This document shows positions 8,950-20,275 of a stretch of 64,000 bases of DNA, in pieces. Each line of letters opens with the position of its first letter. Within the stretch, counting starts at the first letter, position 1. Source of the DNA: Chitinispirillum alkaliphilum. Its GTDB lineage: Bacteria; Fibrobacterota; Chitinivibrionia; Chitinivibrionales; Chitinispirillaceae. The position numbers and the translations under genes were made by a program. The notes under the pieces were generated by a model that ran no database searches, was not told the DNA's origin, and saw only the letters and a program-made list of their open reading frames with translations. Location of the stretch: contig LDWW01000015.1 of the NCBI GenBank assembly GCA_001045525.1, positions 1-64,000 of the forward strand, given 5' to 3'.

Positions 8950-10317
8950 TCAGCCCTCTGACTCCGGAGGGCTTTTGCTTAACTCCTCCACTTTACTTTG
9001 GAGCTGTTCTATCTGTCTTTGCATTCTTTCAAATTCATGAAGAATCCAGCCGGTCATCTCGCCATGAATCCTTTTGTAGATCTCGGTATGAACATCAGGC
9101 GCATGAGCATTTTCCTGGCCTGATTTGACTTCTTTCTCTGAATGTATAGCTTCTGGCTGATCTTCTTTTTGCGGTTCTGGTGATTCTGTCTTGATGCAAT
9201 TTGAATTCCTGCCCAGAGAGAAATCAGGACCGTGATTTGAACTCTCTTCTGAAATTGTTTCTTCCGGCTTTGTTTCTGGCTGAGGCGGGTATGGTTCCCT
9301 TTTCTCTGATTGAGAATTTAATTCTTTGAGCTTTGTTTTGTCCTCATCTGAGAAGCGTTTCAAAGGGTACTCTTTTGGCGTTTGCGGTTTGGGTGGTCTG
9401 TTATAATAGAAACGTTTCTGTTTTGCGGGTGTTTTTTTTCTGATGATCAGAATGGTTAGGGTGGTGAAAAATGCAGTTATCAAAATCAGCATCAGATGTC
9501 TGATTTCAGATTTACGTTTTGTTTCACCTGCTTCAGCAGTAATTTGGGTTTCTGAATCCTTTATTTGTTTATAATCTGAAGATGTTTTTTTTTCAACGCT
9601 ATCTGCTGAAGCCGCTTTATCCTCAGCGGGAGCTGTGGTTTCCTTTTCATTTTTCTGCTCAGTTTGGGTTTTATCCATGTATGTAATTACGCTCACCTGT
9701 TCAAACCCTTTTATCCTGAGGGGTGTTTGTACAGGATCGGATGGCCTCGCCCAGTCGTGTGTTCTGAAAAACGGGGTGTTGTCTACGTTTATCTGAAAGG
9801 GCTTATCATTCTCTACAAGTGCAAACAGTATGGCCATATCTATTTGTACCGCCATTGCTCCGGCAAACTCCGTTCCTGAAATCAGTGGTCGCGCCCAGAA
9901 AAGATTTTCTGCACCATCCGACTCAATAGTACTGTAATAGCTGTCTTTGTTCTGGGATACAGCCTGGTACCAGTTTTGCCGGCTCATCAGTCTGCCTGCA
10001 TTGGCTTGTGTTTCCCCGGCACGTATATCGTAGGTGGTTATTCCCTGGGAGTTTGTGATAATTATTCTTCTAATCATGCGGTTATTTCTCATAAAATCAC
10101 TGAGGAACACAGTGACAGAGTCACGTTTAGTCGATTTGATGATATCGTTTTTTGATAGCGTGGCAATTGAACTGTCCAGGTTATGGAATTTTTTATCGAT
10201 TCTTTCTGAAACAGGCATGGAGAGAGCATTTGTATTGAAGGCTGTAAAGATGAGGCATAGCCACAGGATTTGCTTTGGAAGGATAAATGTGTTACTGTGT
10301 GTTTTACCGTAATTCAT
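8950..10317 (-). CDS. Membrane-anchored Cache-like sensor protein without output domain
   Basis: A 455-residue protein not recognised by name. An N-terminal hydrophobic segment (about 13-33) is a signal peptide or first TM. Residues about 40-185 have the look of an extracytoplasmic Cache/PDC sensor, with RRIIITNSQGITTYD, then NWYQAV, FWARPLISG and AGAMAVQIDM, as in chemoreceptor and kinase sensor domains. A second TM (LMLILITAFFTTLTILII) lies near residue 275-293. The remaining ~160 residues are a Pro/Glu/Lys-rich, probably disordered stretch ending in a short coiled coil (about 425-450). No kinase, GGDEF, HAMP or methyl-accepting segment is visible, so how a signal would be passed on is unknown. 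A GGAG precedes ATG 10317. Confidence 0.6.
   Translation of the reverse strand: MNYGKTHSNTFILPKQILWLCLIFTAFNTNALSMPVSERIDKKFHNLDSSIATLSKNDIIKSTKRDSVTVFLSDFMRNNRMIRRIIITNSQGITTYDIRAGETQANAGRLMSRQNWYQAVSQNKDSYYSTIESDGAENLFWARPLISGTEFAGAMAVQIDMAILFALVENDKPFQINVDNTPFFRTHDWARPSDPVQTPLRIKGFEQVSVITYMDKTQTEQKNEKETTAPAEDKAASADSVEKKTSSDYKQIKDSETQITAEAGETKRKSEIRHLMLILITAFFTTLTILIIRKKTPAKQKRFYYNRPPKPQTPKEYPLKRFSDEDKTKLKELNSQSEKREPYPPQPETKPEETISEESSNHGPDFSLGRNSNCIKTESPEPQKEDQPEAIHSEKEVKSGQENAHAPDVHTEIYKRIHGEMTGWILHEFERMQRQIEQLQSKVEELSKSPPESEG
8952..8979 (+). terminator. Rho-independent terminator after folD
   Basis: AGCCCTC (8952-8958) pairs with GAGGGCT (8967-8973) around an 8-base loop and is followed by TTTTG. 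It overlaps the 3' end of the convergent minus-strand gene, whose stop codon is at 8950-8952. Confidence 0.75.
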
Positions 10318-10504
10318 TGATATACTCCGGGCTTTGTGTCGTTCTCAATTGGATTCCCAATTCTTAAATATATAAACATCGCACTGTGATTTGGTAGTTG
10401 TGATGGATTTAGAGGGGATAAATTGCTGTGGCACAAAACTTGTTTTGATATTGTGGGAGAGCAGGGAAAGGACAGTTTCTTTTGTTTTTGTAGAGGAGGT
10501 CATC

Positions 10505-10756
10505 ATGAAGCAACTAAGTGGTCTTGATTGGGCAGCACTGGTTATACTGATTATCGGTGGAATCAATTGGGGTTTGGTAGGCTTTTTCACTTTCGATCTG
10601 GTTCAGGCCATATTTGGTCCTCTAACTGCCATGTCTCGCATAATCTATGCCCTTGTAGGTATATCGGCTATTTATATTGCAGTAATCTCTCCGGGCTTAT
10701 CCCGAAAAACCGCGCCTCGGAGGGAGGCTCATAGAGGAGTCCATCAGCCTACCTGA
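10505..10756 (+). CDS. DUF378 (YuzA-like) small membrane protein
   Basis: An 83-residue membrane protein of the DUF378 family, function unknown. It shows LDWAALVILIIGGINWGLVG, the typical opening with conserved Gly-Gly-x-Asn-Trp-Gly, then a second TM (IIYALVGISAIYIAVI). I place the start at ATG 10505, 6 bp after AGAGGAGGT, a strong ribosome site; an upstream in-frame GTG at 10391 would add an unlikely hydrophilic extension. Followed by a good terminator. Confidence 0.88.
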   Translation: MKQLSGLDWAALVILIIGGINWGLVGFFTFDLVQAIFGPLTAMSRIIYALVGISAIYIAVISPGLSRKTAPRREAHRGVHQPT

Positions 10757-10779
10757 GGATTTATACATTTTTCCTCTGT

Positions 10780-10815
10780 ACCGGCTCTGTTTTTCAGGGC
10801 CGGTAATATTTTTTT
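10780..10815 (+). terminator. Rho-independent terminator after the DUF378 gene
   Basis: A 10-bp stem, ACCGGCTCTG (10780-10789) with CAGGGCCGGT (10795-10804, one G-T pair), closes on a TTTTT loop and is followed by AATA and seven T residues. Confidence 0.85.
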
Positions 10816-10828
10816 CCTGATTTATACA

Positions 10829-11740
10829 CTATAAGCTGAACGGCATACCTTGGCGGCTTATAAAACGCTTGTTGTCACGCCATCCGGGACTCACCTTCAC
10901 ATGAAGTGTTAATGATACCGGTACACCCGTTAGTTCCGATATCTCTCTTGAGGCCGATCTCTTTATTCTGGAAATAAGTGACCCCTTTTTCCCAACTATT
11001 ATGCCACGTTGTCCCGTGGTCTCAACGTGTATTGTAGCTATTATCCAGTGGCGCTCCTCTGATTCCCTGTAAGATTCAATCTCCACAAATGTAGCATGAG
11101 GAACTTCTTCTCGTGTATTGAGTATTATCTGCTTGCGGATAATTTCTGAAGAGATAAATCGCATGCTGGCGTCTGTTAAACTGTCTTCATCAAAATACTG
11201 AGGACCGGGATTTATGAACGGTTCTATAGAGCTGATAAAGATGCTTTTGGCATCCTTTGAGATGGCTGACAGAGTAATGGACGGGGTGTCTTTAAATATC
11301 TGAAACTTGTCATGGAATTCCCTCTTTTTCTCCTCTGCGGAACTGCACTTATCAGACTTGTTGAAAATTATAAGCTTGGGTAAACTACTGGATGCAATTA
11401 TTTGGGATACTATTTGCTCCTCTTCACCAAAGTCTCTGGAGAGATCAACAATGTAGCATACAAGGTCTATTCCACCTTCATTAAGAACTGCTGAGGCTTC
11501 TTTGATCATAGCTTCATTAAACGCATGCTTTCCTTTATGTATCCCGGGAGTATCTACAAATATCAGCTGCATGGACTCGGTTGTGTATATTCCCCTGATG
11601 TTTTTGCGTGTGGTCTGCGGCAGTGCGGTAACAATCGAGATCTGCTCTTCGAGAATGCTGTTCATTAATGTGGATTTACCGCTGTTTGGTCTTCCGAGTA
11701 ATGCAATAAAAGCGGATCTGAATTGGGGGCTGTTATTCAT
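10829..11740 (-). CDS. era: GTPase Era
   Basis: Ribosome-assembly GTPase that binds the 3' end of 16S rRNA. The 303-residue product has the GTPase motifs in order: GRPNSGKST (G1), a switch region TTRKNIRG, DTPGI (G3), NKSD (G4), and SAIS (G5). A C-terminal KH domain has GQRGIIVGKKGSLI. I choose ATG 11740, which gives normal Era length; a TTG at 11779 would add 13 residues. Neither has a clear Shine-Dalgarno. Divergent from uvrA. Confidence 0.94.
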   Translation of the reverse strand: MNNSPQFRSAFIALLGRPNSGKSTLMNSILEEQISIVTALPQTTRKNIRGIYTTESMQLIFVDTPGIHKGKHAFNEAMIKEASAVLNEGGIDLVCYIVDLSRDFGEEEQIVSQIIASSSLPKLIIFNKSDKCSSAEEKKREFHDKFQIFKDTPSITLSAISKDAKSIFISSIEPFINPGPQYFDEDSLTDASMRFISSEIIRKQIILNTREEVPHATFVEIESYRESEERHWIIATIHVETTGQRGIIVGKKGSLISRIKRSASREISELTGVPVSLTLHVKVSPGWRDNKRFISRQGMPFSL

Positions 11741-12049
11741 ATGATTATCGTTTCGTTTACAGGTTGTTTGGATTGCCAAAAATTTGTACTATTCAGTTGG
11801 TTAAAAATAAAAACCGGCATAGGCACAAACGCCTTAAAAATGCCACAAAAAAATTTTTGAACCCAACCTGAACACCGACGACTTGCCTTCATGTGCCTTG
11901 GTGCAAATAAAACATCCCTTCAATAAATCTTACCTTACCATGAACGTAATAGATTATTGATCTCAATCAAAAAATTGTATTTTAATAGACTCTCGTTACC
12001 AATCGAACGTAATCGCTCAAAATTTTTTCCGCTCGAAATACTGACCAAA

Positions 12050-15000
12050 ATGAAAAAACGAAAATCACTGCCCGCAGCTCAGAACAGAATTACAATAGAA
12101 GGCGCATCCCAGAACACTCTCAAAAATATTGATCTGGAAATCCCTCTCAATAAACTGGTGGTAATAACAGGTGTAAGCGGCTCCGGAAAGTCTTCCCTTG
12201 CTTTTGATACCATTTATGCAGAAGGACAGAGAAGATATATTGAGACATTCTCATCCTATGCACGACAGTTTCTCGACAGGATGGATAAACCAAAGGTCGA
12301 ACGGATCACAGGTATTCCTCCCGCTATTGCAATCGACCAGACAAATCCTGTGAGGACATCCCGCTCAACAGTGGGTACAATGAGCGAAATAAATGACCAC
12401 CTTAAGCTGCTCTTTGCCCGCACCGCGGATCTTTATTGTTCCGGTTGTGGCAAACAGGTTAAAAGAGAAACAGCTTTGTCAATTTGTGATCATTTGTTGG
12501 AACAGGAAAACGGAATGACTGGTGTAGCTGTACTTATCACTTTCACTGTCACTGTTCCATCCAATTTTGAAGAATCTGAGGTGCTTGAAATGCTTCAGGC
12601 GCGTGGATATTCCAGAATTCATTCCAAATCAAAAAGCGGCATTGAAGTGATTCAGGACAGGGTTCATCTCGATGCTGAAAACCGGGATCGCATCATCGAA
12701 GACATTGAGCATGCTTTGAGTCACGGCAAAGGAAAAGTTGCGATTTACCGTATCGGTGACGAAAATGCTGAGCCCCTGAGGTTTTCCTCCGGCCTCCACT
12801 GTGCTGATTGTGACATTCACTTCAACGACCCTCTCCCAAACCATTTCTCATTCAACTCACCACTGGGCGCTTGTGAAAGGTGCAGAGGTTTTGGGCGCGT
12901 AATCGGAGTTGATTATTCACAGGTGATTCCTGATACATCAAAAACACTCGCAGGTGGGGCAATTAAGCCCTGGCAAACTGACAGCTACAGTGAATGCCAG
13001 GATGATCTTGTCCGATTCGCAAGAAAACGTTCTGTACCTTTGGATATACCCTGGAGAGAGCTTCCTGAAGAGCATAAGAGATGGGTGCTTGAAGGAGAAG
13101 GCAGTTGGGAGGATGGGTATTGGTATGGAGTAAGCAGATTTTTCGAATGGCTTGAAAGTAAAAGCTACAAGATGCACATCAGGGTTTTGCTATCACGTTA
13201 CAGAACCTATAAGCTGTGTCCGGAGTGTGATGGGGCGCGGCTGAAACCGCAGTCCCTGATGTGGCGTTTGGGAAAAGAGAAGGGTTATTCGATACATGAG
13301 ATAATGACTCTTTCTCTAAGGGAATGTTTTGAGTTTTTTCAGGGCATGGAGGTTGATTCCGGTGATGAACCTGTTGTGATAATTCTCAAAGAGATTAACA
13401 CAAGACTGGGGTACCTTAATGATGTGGGGCTTGGGTATCTGACGCTGGATCGTCAGTCACGTACTCTCAGTGGCGGGGAAGTCCAGCGAATTAATCTTAC
13501 TACAGCTCTGGGAACATCTTTGGTCAACACACTGTTTGTGCTCGATGAGCCCAGCATAGGGCTTCATGCTTCTGATGTTGGCAGACTGATAAAAATACTG
13601 GAAAAACTCCGGGATGCGGGTAACAGTCTGATTGTGGTTGAACATGATCCTGCAATTATTCTTTCTGCCGATCATATTATCGAGATGGGCCCAAAACCTG
13701 GTCTGGAGGGAGGGGAAGTAGTGTTTTCCGGGGCGTTGGATAAGTTTATTCAATGTAAAAGGTCGGATACCGCAGCATTTCTGTCTGGAAAAAAGAAGGT
13801 CTCTGGTGAGATGCACTCTTCACATGTGGCATCCAGGGAGCATATCAGGGTGCTTGGAGCTCATGAGCATAACCTGAAAAATGTAGACGTCTCGATACCG
13901 TTGGGGAAACTGGTATGTTTGACAGGTGTGAGCGGATCAGGAAAAAGCACCCTTATAGACACACTGCATAATGGATGGAGGAGCATAACAGGGAAAAGCG
14001 GTGATGAAAAAGTGGCCTGCAGAAAAATCACCGGCATAAAAAACATAGATGATATGGTATTTGTGGATCAGTCGCCGATTGGTAAAACAACCAGGTCAAA
14101 TCCCGCAAGCTATGTAGGGGCTTTGGATTATATCCGTAAATTGTTTGCTTCACAGCCGCTCTCTAAGGAAAGGAGATATACTGCAGGGACATTCAGTTTC
14201 AACTCCGGAAAGGGCAGATGTCCAACCTGTTCGGGAAATGGTTTTGAACAGGTGGAGATGCAGTTTCTCAGTGATGTCTATATTAAATGTGAAGATTGTG
14301 ATGGAAACCGCTACAGGCCTGAAATTCTCGAAGTCACTTTACCGGGAGAAAAGGGCACCAGACTCTCCATTTCGGATGTGTTACATATGACGGTCAAAGA
14401 GGCGTGTGGATTTTTCAAAAACAATGCCCAGATAAAAGCGCGACTCCAACCACTTCTTGACGTAGGCCTCTCTTATTTGTCCTTAGGTCAGCCTGTCCCA
14501 ACCTTGAGTGGAGGGGAGGCGCAGAGACTAAAACTTGCAGGACACCTTACCGAGAAAAAACGAACAAAAAACAATAAGGGAACGCTGTTTGTTTTTGATG
14601 AACCGACTACCGGGCTGCATTTTGAAGATATTTCCCGACTTATTGCAGCGCTCAGAAGTCTGATCGCTGCAGGTAATTCTGTTTTGGTTATTGAGCATAA
14701 CCTCGATGTGATCAGTCTGGCTGATTGGATAATTGATCTTGGGCCAGGAGGGGGAGAAAATGGTGGGGAAGTAGTGTGCGTTGGTACACCTGAAACTGTA
14801 ATGAAATCCCGCTCAAGTCTGACGGGTAAAGCACTGTTGAGCAGTAAAGAGATCAAGCCACAGCTACCACTTGCCAAAAATCTGTTATCGACCGAAAAAG
14901 ACATCGCGATTACCAATGCCTCTGAACATAATCTTAAAAATATTGATGTGAAAATTCCAAAAAATGCTTTCACTGTAATAACCGGAGTTAGCGGAAGCGG

Positions 15001-17485
15001 TAAAAGCACAGTGGCTTTTGATATTCTTTTTGCAGAAGGGCAGAGGCGCTATTTAGAATCTCTGAACGCCTATGCCCGACAGTTTGTTCAGCCAGCGGCA
15101 AGGGCAGAGTTTGATGCCGTTTCTGATATTCCGCCCACTGTTGCAATTGAACAGCGTACAAGCAGGGGTGGAAGAAAAAGTACGGTTGCCACTGTGACTG
15201 AAGTGTATCATTATATCAGACTGCTTTATGTAAAGCTTGGGGTTCAGCACTGTCCGCAATGTAAAATTCCTATTAAGCCCCGCTCTGAAGAATCAATACT
15301 ATCTTCTATTATAAAAGAAGAGAAAGATAAAAGGGTTGAAGTGTTTGCTCCTCTTGTAAGCAATAGGAAAGGGATTTATAAGGAACTGGCGTCATGGGCA
15401 AATTCAAATGGGTTTGGGTTTCTTAAAGTGGATGGGAAAAAGATTTCCACAACGAAATGGCCAAGTCTCGACCGTTACAAAGAACACAATATCGATCTGC
15501 CGCTTGGGGAATTGAATGTCGCCGAAAAATCTTATCCAGAATTAAGTTCTGTAGTGACTCGTGCTCTTGAACTGGGGAAGGGTACAATAAAAATCGAAAT
15601 CAAAGAGGGTCGGAAAAAGAGAACCGCAATCTACTCTGTTCACAGAAATTGTCCTGATTGCGGCAGAGGATTTCAGGAACTTGACCCCAGACTATTTTCA
15701 TTCAATTCCAAACACGGGTGGTGTACATCCTGTTTTGGAACCGGTATCGAAATCAAAGGGTTTGATGAGTTTCAGACTGGTGAGGAAATCTGGTGGAACG
15801 AATGGTGGGATGGAGAAAACAGGAACTGCAAAAAGTGCAACGGAAAACGACTTAGCCCCCAAGCTCTTTCTGTTTTGTTTCAAAACAGACCCATTTCAGA
15901 AATTGTCGAACTTGATATCGAACATGCTGCATATTTTTTCAGACAATTGAAGTTGAATTCCAGGGAAACTGCTATTTCTGCAGATATAATTTCTGAGCTT
16001 ATATCGCGACTTGACTTTCTCAAGAGTGTGGGTCTTGGGTATCTTACACTTGATCGTGCCGTGCCTACATTGAGTGGCGGAGAGGCTCAGCGCATAAGGC
16101 TTGCTTCCCAGCTTGGTTCAAACCTTCAGGGAGTGTGTTATATCCTTGACGAGCCCACAATCGGTCTACACCCAAGAGATAATATCATGCTCCTTGATAC
16201 ACTGTTCAGGTTAAAGGATAAGGGCAATACTGTAGTGGTGGTTGAACACGACGAAGAAACAATCCGGCGAGCTGAGCACCTGATTGACCTTGGACCCGGA
16301 GGAGGGGTTGCCGGCGGAAGCCTTCTATCTCAGGGATCACTCAAAACTCTTCTAAGAAACAAAAAATCTGAAACCGCAAAATATCTTAACAAACCGATAC
16401 TGCATCGTGAGGACAGGCTGAGGCCATGCCCTGCAAACTGCGATTCACTCACAATATCAAATGCAAACTTACACAATCTTAGGAATATTACAGTTTCGCT
16501 GCCTCTTGGAAGACTGGTGTGTGTAACAGGTGTAAGTGGAAGCGGTAAGAGCACACTCGTTCGCGATGTACTTTTTGACAATCTTAAACAGCTACTTGAC
16601 AAGAAAAAAAGAGGTGCATCGGGGAGATTGTCGGGGTGTAAAAGTATAACCGGATACGAATCAATCGCACGAGTTATCGAAGTAGACCAGAGTCCGATTG
16701 GGAAAACATCCAGGTCCTGTCCCGCAACATATGTGGGTTTGTGGGATGATATTAGAAAACTATATGCAGGTACACCGGAAGCAAATCTAAGGGGGTTTTC
16801 TCCAAGCCGGTTCTCTTTTAATGTGGAGGGCGGCAGGTGCAGTAATTGCAGAGGAATGGGAGTGAAAAAAGTTGAAATGAGTTTTCTGCCGGATGTGACT
16901 GTCAGCTGTGATGTGTGCAGGGGTAAACGTTTTACGAGTGATACCCTTGAGGTCAGGTATAAGGGAAAGTCAATCGGTGATGTTCTTGAGATGAGTATTG
17001 ATGAAGCCGCAGAGTTTTTCTCCTTTCACTCTTCTGTTTCAAAAACACTGAATCTTCTAAAAGATGTAGGGCTGGGGTATCTCTCTCTCGGTCAGCCATC
17101 CTCTGCATTAAGCGGCGGTGAGGCTCAGAGGATTAAACTTGTTTCTGAACTCTCCCGTTCAATGCCAGGCAGCCGTTTCAGAAAAAAAGGTTCCTCAAAT
17201 TCAACACTTTACATTTTGGACGAGCCAACCATAGGTCTTCACATGGCAGATATCGATAACCTCATTCACGTACTGCACAGACTTGTTGATGCGGGTAATA
17301 CGGTTGTAGTGATAGAGCATGACCTGGATATTATTGCTGAGGCTGATAGGGTCATTGATCTTGGCCCTGAAGGTGGTGATAAGGGGGGACAGTTGGTAGC
17401 GCAGGGTACTCCGTGGGAGTTACCGGTACGGTATAAAAAATCTTATACGGGGCAGTTTTTAAAAAGAGTGTTGAATTCCCGGTGA
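12050..17485 (+). CDS. uvrA: Tandem-fused excinuclease subunit UvrA (four ABC ATPase domains)
   Basis: Damage-recognition ATPase of nucleotide excision repair, about 1811 residues: two whole UvrA copies in one chain. Module 1 spans about 12050-14870 and module 2 about 14880-17485. Each module has two Walker A motifs (GVSGSGKS; starting near 12170, 13924, 14984 and 16529), two signatures (LSGGE[VA]QR) and two Walker B segments ending DEP[ST][IT]GLH. Zinc-finger cysteine pairs are visible in each, such as [16 protein letters not shown] and [16 protein letters not shown]. The modules are diverged from each other, so the fusion is old. Fused UvrAs of about 1800 residues are known from Chlamydia. 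The start is uncertain: I use ATG 12050, but a TTG at 11957 is in frame; no clear ribosome site for either. UvrB and UvrC are not in the window. Confidence 0.93.
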   Translation: MKKRKSLPAAQNRITIEGASQNTLKNIDLEIPLNKLVVITGVSGSGKSSLAFDTIYAEGQRRYIETFSSYARQFLDRMDKPKVERITGIPPAIAIDQTNPVRTSRSTVGTMSEINDHLKLLFARTADLYCSGCGKQVKRETALSICDHLLEQENGMTGVAVLITFTVTVPSNFEESEVLEMLQARGYSRIHSKSKSGIEVIQDRVHLDAENRDRIIEDIEHALSHGKGKVAIYRIGDENAEPLRFSSGLHCADCDIHFNDPLPNHFSFNSPLGACERCRGFGRVIGVDYSQVIPDTSKTLAGGAIKPWQTDSYSECQDDLVRFARKRSVPLDIPWRELPEEHKRWVLEGEGSWEDGYWYGVSRFFEWLESKSYKMHIRVLLSRYRTYKLCPECDGARLKPQSLMWRLGKEKGYSIHEIMTLSLRECFEFFQGMEVDSGDEPVVIILKEINTRLGYLNDVGLGYLTLDRQSRTLSGGEVQRINLTTALGTSLVNTLFVLDEPSIGLHASDVGRLIKILEKLRDAGNSLIVVEHDPAIILSADHIIEMGPKPGLEGGEVVFSGALDKFIQCKRSDTAAFLSGKKKVSGEMHSSHVASREHIRVLGAHEHNLKNVDVSIPLGKLVCLTGVSGSGKSTLIDTLHNGWRSITGKSGDEKVACRKITGIKNIDDMVFVDQSPIGKTTRSNPASYVGALDYIRKLFASQPLSKERRYTAGTFSFNSGKGRCPTCSGNGFEQVEMQFLSDVYIKCEDCDGNRYRPEILEVTLPGEKGTRLSISDVLHMTVKEACGFFKNNAQIKARLQPLLDVGLSYLSLGQPVPTLSGGEAQRLKLAGHLTEKKRTKNNKGTLFVFDEPTTGLHFEDISRLIAALRSLIAAGNSVLVIEHNLDVISLADWIIDLGPGGGENGGEVVCVGTPETVMKSRSSLTGKALLSSKEIKPQLPLAKNLLSTEKDIAITNASEHNLKNIDVKIPKNAFTVITGVSGSGKSTVAFDILFAEGQRRYLESLNAYARQFVQPAARAEFDAVSDIPPTVAIEQRTSRGGRKSTVATVTEVYHYIRLLYVKLGVQHCPQCKIPIKPRSEESILSSIIKEEKDKRVEVFAPLVSNRKGIYKELASWANSNGFGFLKVDGKKISTTKWPSLDRYKEHNIDLPLGELNVAEKSYPELSSVVTRALELGKGTIKIEIKEGRKKRTAIYSVHRNCPDCGRGFQELDPRLFSFNSKHGWCTSCFGTGIEIKGFDEFQTGEEIWWNEWWDGENRNCKKCNGKRLSPQALSVLFQNRPISEIVELDIEHAAYFFRQLKLNSRETAISADIISELISRLDFLKSVGLGYLTLDRAVPTLSGGEAQRIRLASQLGSNLQGVCYILDEPTIGLHPRDNIMLLDTLFRLKDKGNTVVVVEHDEETIRRAEHLIDLGPGGGVAGGSLLSQGSLKTLLRNKKSETAKYLNKPILHREDRLRPCPANCDSLTISNANLHNLRNITVSLPLGRLVCVTGVSGSGKSTLVRDVLFDNLKQLLDKKKRGASGRLSGCKSITGYESIARVIEVDQSPIGKTSRSCPATYVGLWDDIRKLYAGTPEANLRGFSPSRFSFNVEGGRCSNCRGMGVKKVEMSFLPDVTVSCDVCRGKRFTSDTLEVRYKGKSIGDVLEMSIDEAAEFFSFHSSVSKTLNLLKDVGLGYLSLGQPSSALSGGEAQRIKLVSELSRSMPGSRFRKKGSSNSTLYILDEPTIGLHMADIDNLIHVLHRLVDAGNTVVVIEHDLDIIAEADRVIDLGPEGGDKGGQLVAQGTPWELPVRYKKSYTGQFLKRVLNSR

Positions 17486-17497
17486 TTAGTTTTCGGC

Positions 17498-18250
17498 TTA
17501 CAATCCGTAGAGAATTCTTATGGCATACCCTACAGTAAATGCAAGGGATGCAGCTATTCCGCCTATAAGCAGCGTGAAAAGTCCTGATTTCAGTACAGGT
17601 TTTTTGAGTATGATCCCCTTAGCTGAACCTATAAGAAGAAATGTAATTCCTGTGAGAACTGAACTTAAGATAAATTGTTCCTGGATTGGAAGATCCAAAA
17701 CCAGAAAGGGAAGCAGTGGGATTAGTCCGGTGAGCACAAAGGCTAAAAAAGTGGTGATTCCGGCTCGTGTCGGATGAAATTTTCCGATATGCAGACCATG
17801 TTCTTCTGTAAGCATAGTGTCTATCCACAAATCTCTATTGCTTGTAATACCTTCCACTACTTTGTCCAGAGTTTCGCCACTGAACCCCTTTCTGGCAAAT
17901 ATTTCTCTTACTTCTGCCTTCTCACCCCATGGCACCCTCTCTATATGTGTTTCTTCACGGCTCCTTGCGCTTTCAACCTCCTCGCGGTCACTTCTGGTAC
18001 TGAGAAAGTTGCTTGCAGCCATACTGAACCCGTCTGCAAGCAAATTAGCCAGTCCAAGTATAATTATCACCGTTACAGAAAGACCACCCCCCATACTTCC
18101 GGCAGCAACTGCAAAAGTTGTAACACAGCCATCAATGCCACCCAGCACAGCATCCCCTATATAGCTGTACTGGTCTTTATCGCCAAGGCGCTTTTGGATG
18201 GCCTCAAACTGGTGATCGTCTTTAAGGTTTTCATCATCTTTATAGCTCAT
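17498..18250 (-). CDS. VIT1/CCC1-family Fe2+/Mn2+ transporter-like protein
   Basis: A 250-residue integral membrane protein of the VIT1/CCC1 (vacuolar iron transporter) family. TM1-TM2 carry [20 protein letters not shown] and [19 protein letters not shown], close to the family's conserved DG(I)VT and A-D-x-x-S-M-A-x-x-x-[YF] elements. A cytosolic segment rich in Glu/Asp ([15 protein letters not shown] and following) sits between TM2 and TM3, where the family binds metal, and three more TMs end the chain. ATG 18250 is preferred to TTG 18295. Converges with uvrA, 12 bp apart. Substrate (Fe or Mn) is inferred from family. Confidence 0.8.
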   Translation of the reverse strand: MSYKDDENLKDDHQFEAIQKRLGDKDQYSYIGDAVLGGIDGCVTTFAVAAGSMGGGLSVTVIIILGLANLLADGFSMAASNFLSTRSDREEVESARSREETHIERVPWGEKAEVREIFARKGFSGETLDKVVEGITSNRDLWIDTMLTEEHGLHIGKFHPTRAGITTFLAFVLTGLIPLLPFLVLDLPIQEQFILSSVLTGITFLLIGSAKGIILKKPVLKSGLFTLLIGGIAASLAFTVGYAIRILYGL

Positions 18251-18499
18251 AGACAGCACTATCCTCAATAAAACTGTTGTTAGGGTTTTATACAAGCAAA
18301 CACTGTGACCGATTTTTTGCGGATGGATCTTTTGGGAGACCCTTTTTTCAGGATTTTATGCATATTTATCGATTAACGGTTATAATCTGTTCCAACAGTA
18401 GATATTATGGAGAAGGTTGAATTATTTTAACTATTCCAGTTTCAAATCCTGATTCAGAGAGTTTTGAGTCGTGTCGCATTGTCTGGAGAGACCATTTTT

Positions 18500-19258
18500 A
18501 TGATAAGCATTATTGTATCTGCAAAAAAACCGGTTCCAAAATCTCCGCTTGAACTGAATATCAGAAAAACTGTCGGAGTTGAACACGAAGTTATCATTAT
18601 CAACAATTCAAAAGGCAAGGCAGGGCTTGCCGCTGTGTATAATTTCGGTGTGCAGAAATCCAAAGGTGATATTTTGGTGTTTATGCATGATGATATTTTC
18701 TTTATGACAAAAGATTGGGGCAAAGTAGTGCAGGAGAGGTTTTCTTTGCAAACTGATCTGGGGATTATTGGGGTTGCAGGGACGCAGTATCTGTTTTCTG
18801 AAAAATGTTCCTGGACTGCAGCCGGGCGCCCTTTCATAAAGGGCAGACTTGTACATCACCTTCCTAATGATGACTTTTTCATAACGCTTTTTTCTTCTGA
18901 GAGGCAGGACTGTGATGTGGTTTGCTGTACAGGTGTTTATATGGCCTGCAGACGGGAGCTTTTTGATACTGTTTCCTTTGATGAGACCACGTTTGATGGT
19001 TTCTGCTTTCATGATATTGACCTTTGTATGCAGGTAAGGGAAAAGTGGCGTATTATGGTTACTACTGACATCCTGATCAAACATCGGTCAATGGGAACTT
19101 TCAACGAGCAATGGAAACTTTATGGCTCCCGGTTCCTGAAAAAATATGCGGGGTCTCTCCCTGTGTCATGCTGCGATTTTGTGCCTGACCTCAATAACAC
19201 CTCCTCTGCGCAGGTAATCGATCTGAAGGGGAAGATCAGTCAGGAGACAATTGTATAA
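18500..19258 (+). CDS. Glycosyltransferase, GT2-like family (Glyco_tranf_2_5 type)
   Basis: A 252-residue cytosolic protein of the GT-A fold. The chain begins MISIIVSAKKP, then EVIIINNSKGKAGLAAVYN (nucleotide-sugar region), and carries FMHDDIFF, where the DD corresponds to the metal/nucleotide-binding DxD-like motif. FCFHDIDLCMQVREK matches the acceptor-side catalytic Asp of this group. This type occurs in surface-polysaccharide and protein glycosylation; the acceptor is unknown and no sugar-pathway genes are adjacent. ATG 18500 follows GGAGAG; a TTG at 18464 is in frame but less likely. Confidence 0.8.
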   Translation: MISIIVSAKKPVPKSPLELNIRKTVGVEHEVIIINNSKGKAGLAAVYNFGVQKSKGDILVFMHDDIFFMTKDWGKVVQERFSLQTDLGIIGVAGTQYLFSEKCSWTAAGRPFIKGRLVHHLPNDDFFITLFSSERQDCDVVCCTGVYMACRRELFDTVSFDETTFDGFCFHDIDLCMQVREKWRIMVTTDILIKHRSMGTFNEQWKLYGSRFLKKYAGSLPVSCCDFVPDLNNTSSAQVIDLKGKISQETIV

Positions 19259-19318
19259 CTTCGAGTATAAAATGTAAATTTACATCCCCATCATTTAATT
19301 AGGAATGGCAGTGCTTAG

Positions 19319-20275
19319 ATGGATTTTTCAGACAAACTCTTTCTTGCTCCACTTGCAGGGATAACAGATTCAGCTTACAGACAAATTTGTAAAATTCACG
19401 GGGCTGATATTGTTGTTTCTGAGATGGTCTCTGCAGAAGGTATAAAGTACAGATCAGCAAATACCCTCTCTTTGCTCTCTTTCAGGGAGTGCGAGCGCCC
19501 TGTAGGGATCCAGCTTTTTGGCTCAGACCCATATTCTTTAAGTGAAGCTGCAAAATTTGTTCAGGATTATGCAAATCCGGATTTCATTGATCTCAATGCG
19601 GGGTGTCCTGTACCCAAGGTCGTGAAAAAAAATGGCGGATCATCTTTACTTCGTGACCGGCACTTGTTTGAACAGATTCTCACTGCGATGGTTAAGGCTG
19701 TTGATATTCCTGTAACAGTCAAGATCAGGTCTGGTTGGAAAAAACATGAATGGGTCGATGTGCAGTTCGCCAAAACCGCACAAGAGTGTGGGGTAAGTTG
19801 TATAACACTTCATCCCAGATCCCAAACCATGGGTTTTTCCGGATCCGCTTTCTGGGAACGGATAACGGAGGTAAAGCAGGCTGTATCCATACCGGTTGTT
19901 GGTAACGGAGATATATGCAATGAATCGGATGCGCTGAAAATGCTAAATCTGAGTGGGTGCGATTCTCTGATGATAGGACGGGCAACATATGGTAATCCCT
20001 GGATATTTGCCGCAGCTAAAGCAGCGCTCTCAGACAAGCCTTATACACCGCCCTCAGCCCGGGAGAGAATAGCCACAATTGTCAGGCACCTTGAGCTCTT
20101 TGCCTGCATGCATGGAGAACAGAGGGCGTGTAAGGAGATGAAAAAACATGTCGCCTGGTACATAAAGGGAATGCCGGGGGCCGCAGTTTTGCGTAACAGG
20201 CTGTTTCGGTCGGAAACTATAGATGAGCTGAGAGATATAATAGATCTGCTCAAAGACGGGATGGAAAATGGATAA
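19319..20275 (+). CDS. dus: tRNA-dihydrouridine synthase
   Basis: FMN enzyme that reduces uridines in the tRNA D-loop. The 318-residue product has LAPLAGITDSAYR at the N-terminus, IDLNAGCPVPKVVKKNGG with the catalytic cysteine, VTVKIRSGW, the HPRSQTMGFSG loop, PVVGNGDI and the FMN-phosphate segment MIGRATYGNPWIF. A C-terminal helical domain follows. Which Dus subfamily (A, B or C) cannot be told by eye, though length fits DusB. The end overlaps the larB start by 8 bp, suggesting co-translation. Confidence 0.93.
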   Translation: MDFSDKLFLAPLAGITDSAYRQICKIHGADIVVSEMVSAEGIKYRSANTLSLLSFRECERPVGIQLFGSDPYSLSEAAKFVQDYANPDFIDLNAGCPVPKVVKKNGGSSLLRDRHLFEQILTAMVKAVDIPVTVKIRSGWKKHEWVDVQFAKTAQECGVSCITLHPRSQTMGFSGSAFWERITEVKQAVSIPVVGNGDICNESDALKMLNLSGCDSLMIGRATYGNPWIFAAAKAALSDKPYTPPSARERIATIVRHLELFACMHGEQRACKEMKKHVAWYIKGMPGAAVLRNRLFRSETIDELRDIIDLLKDGMENG

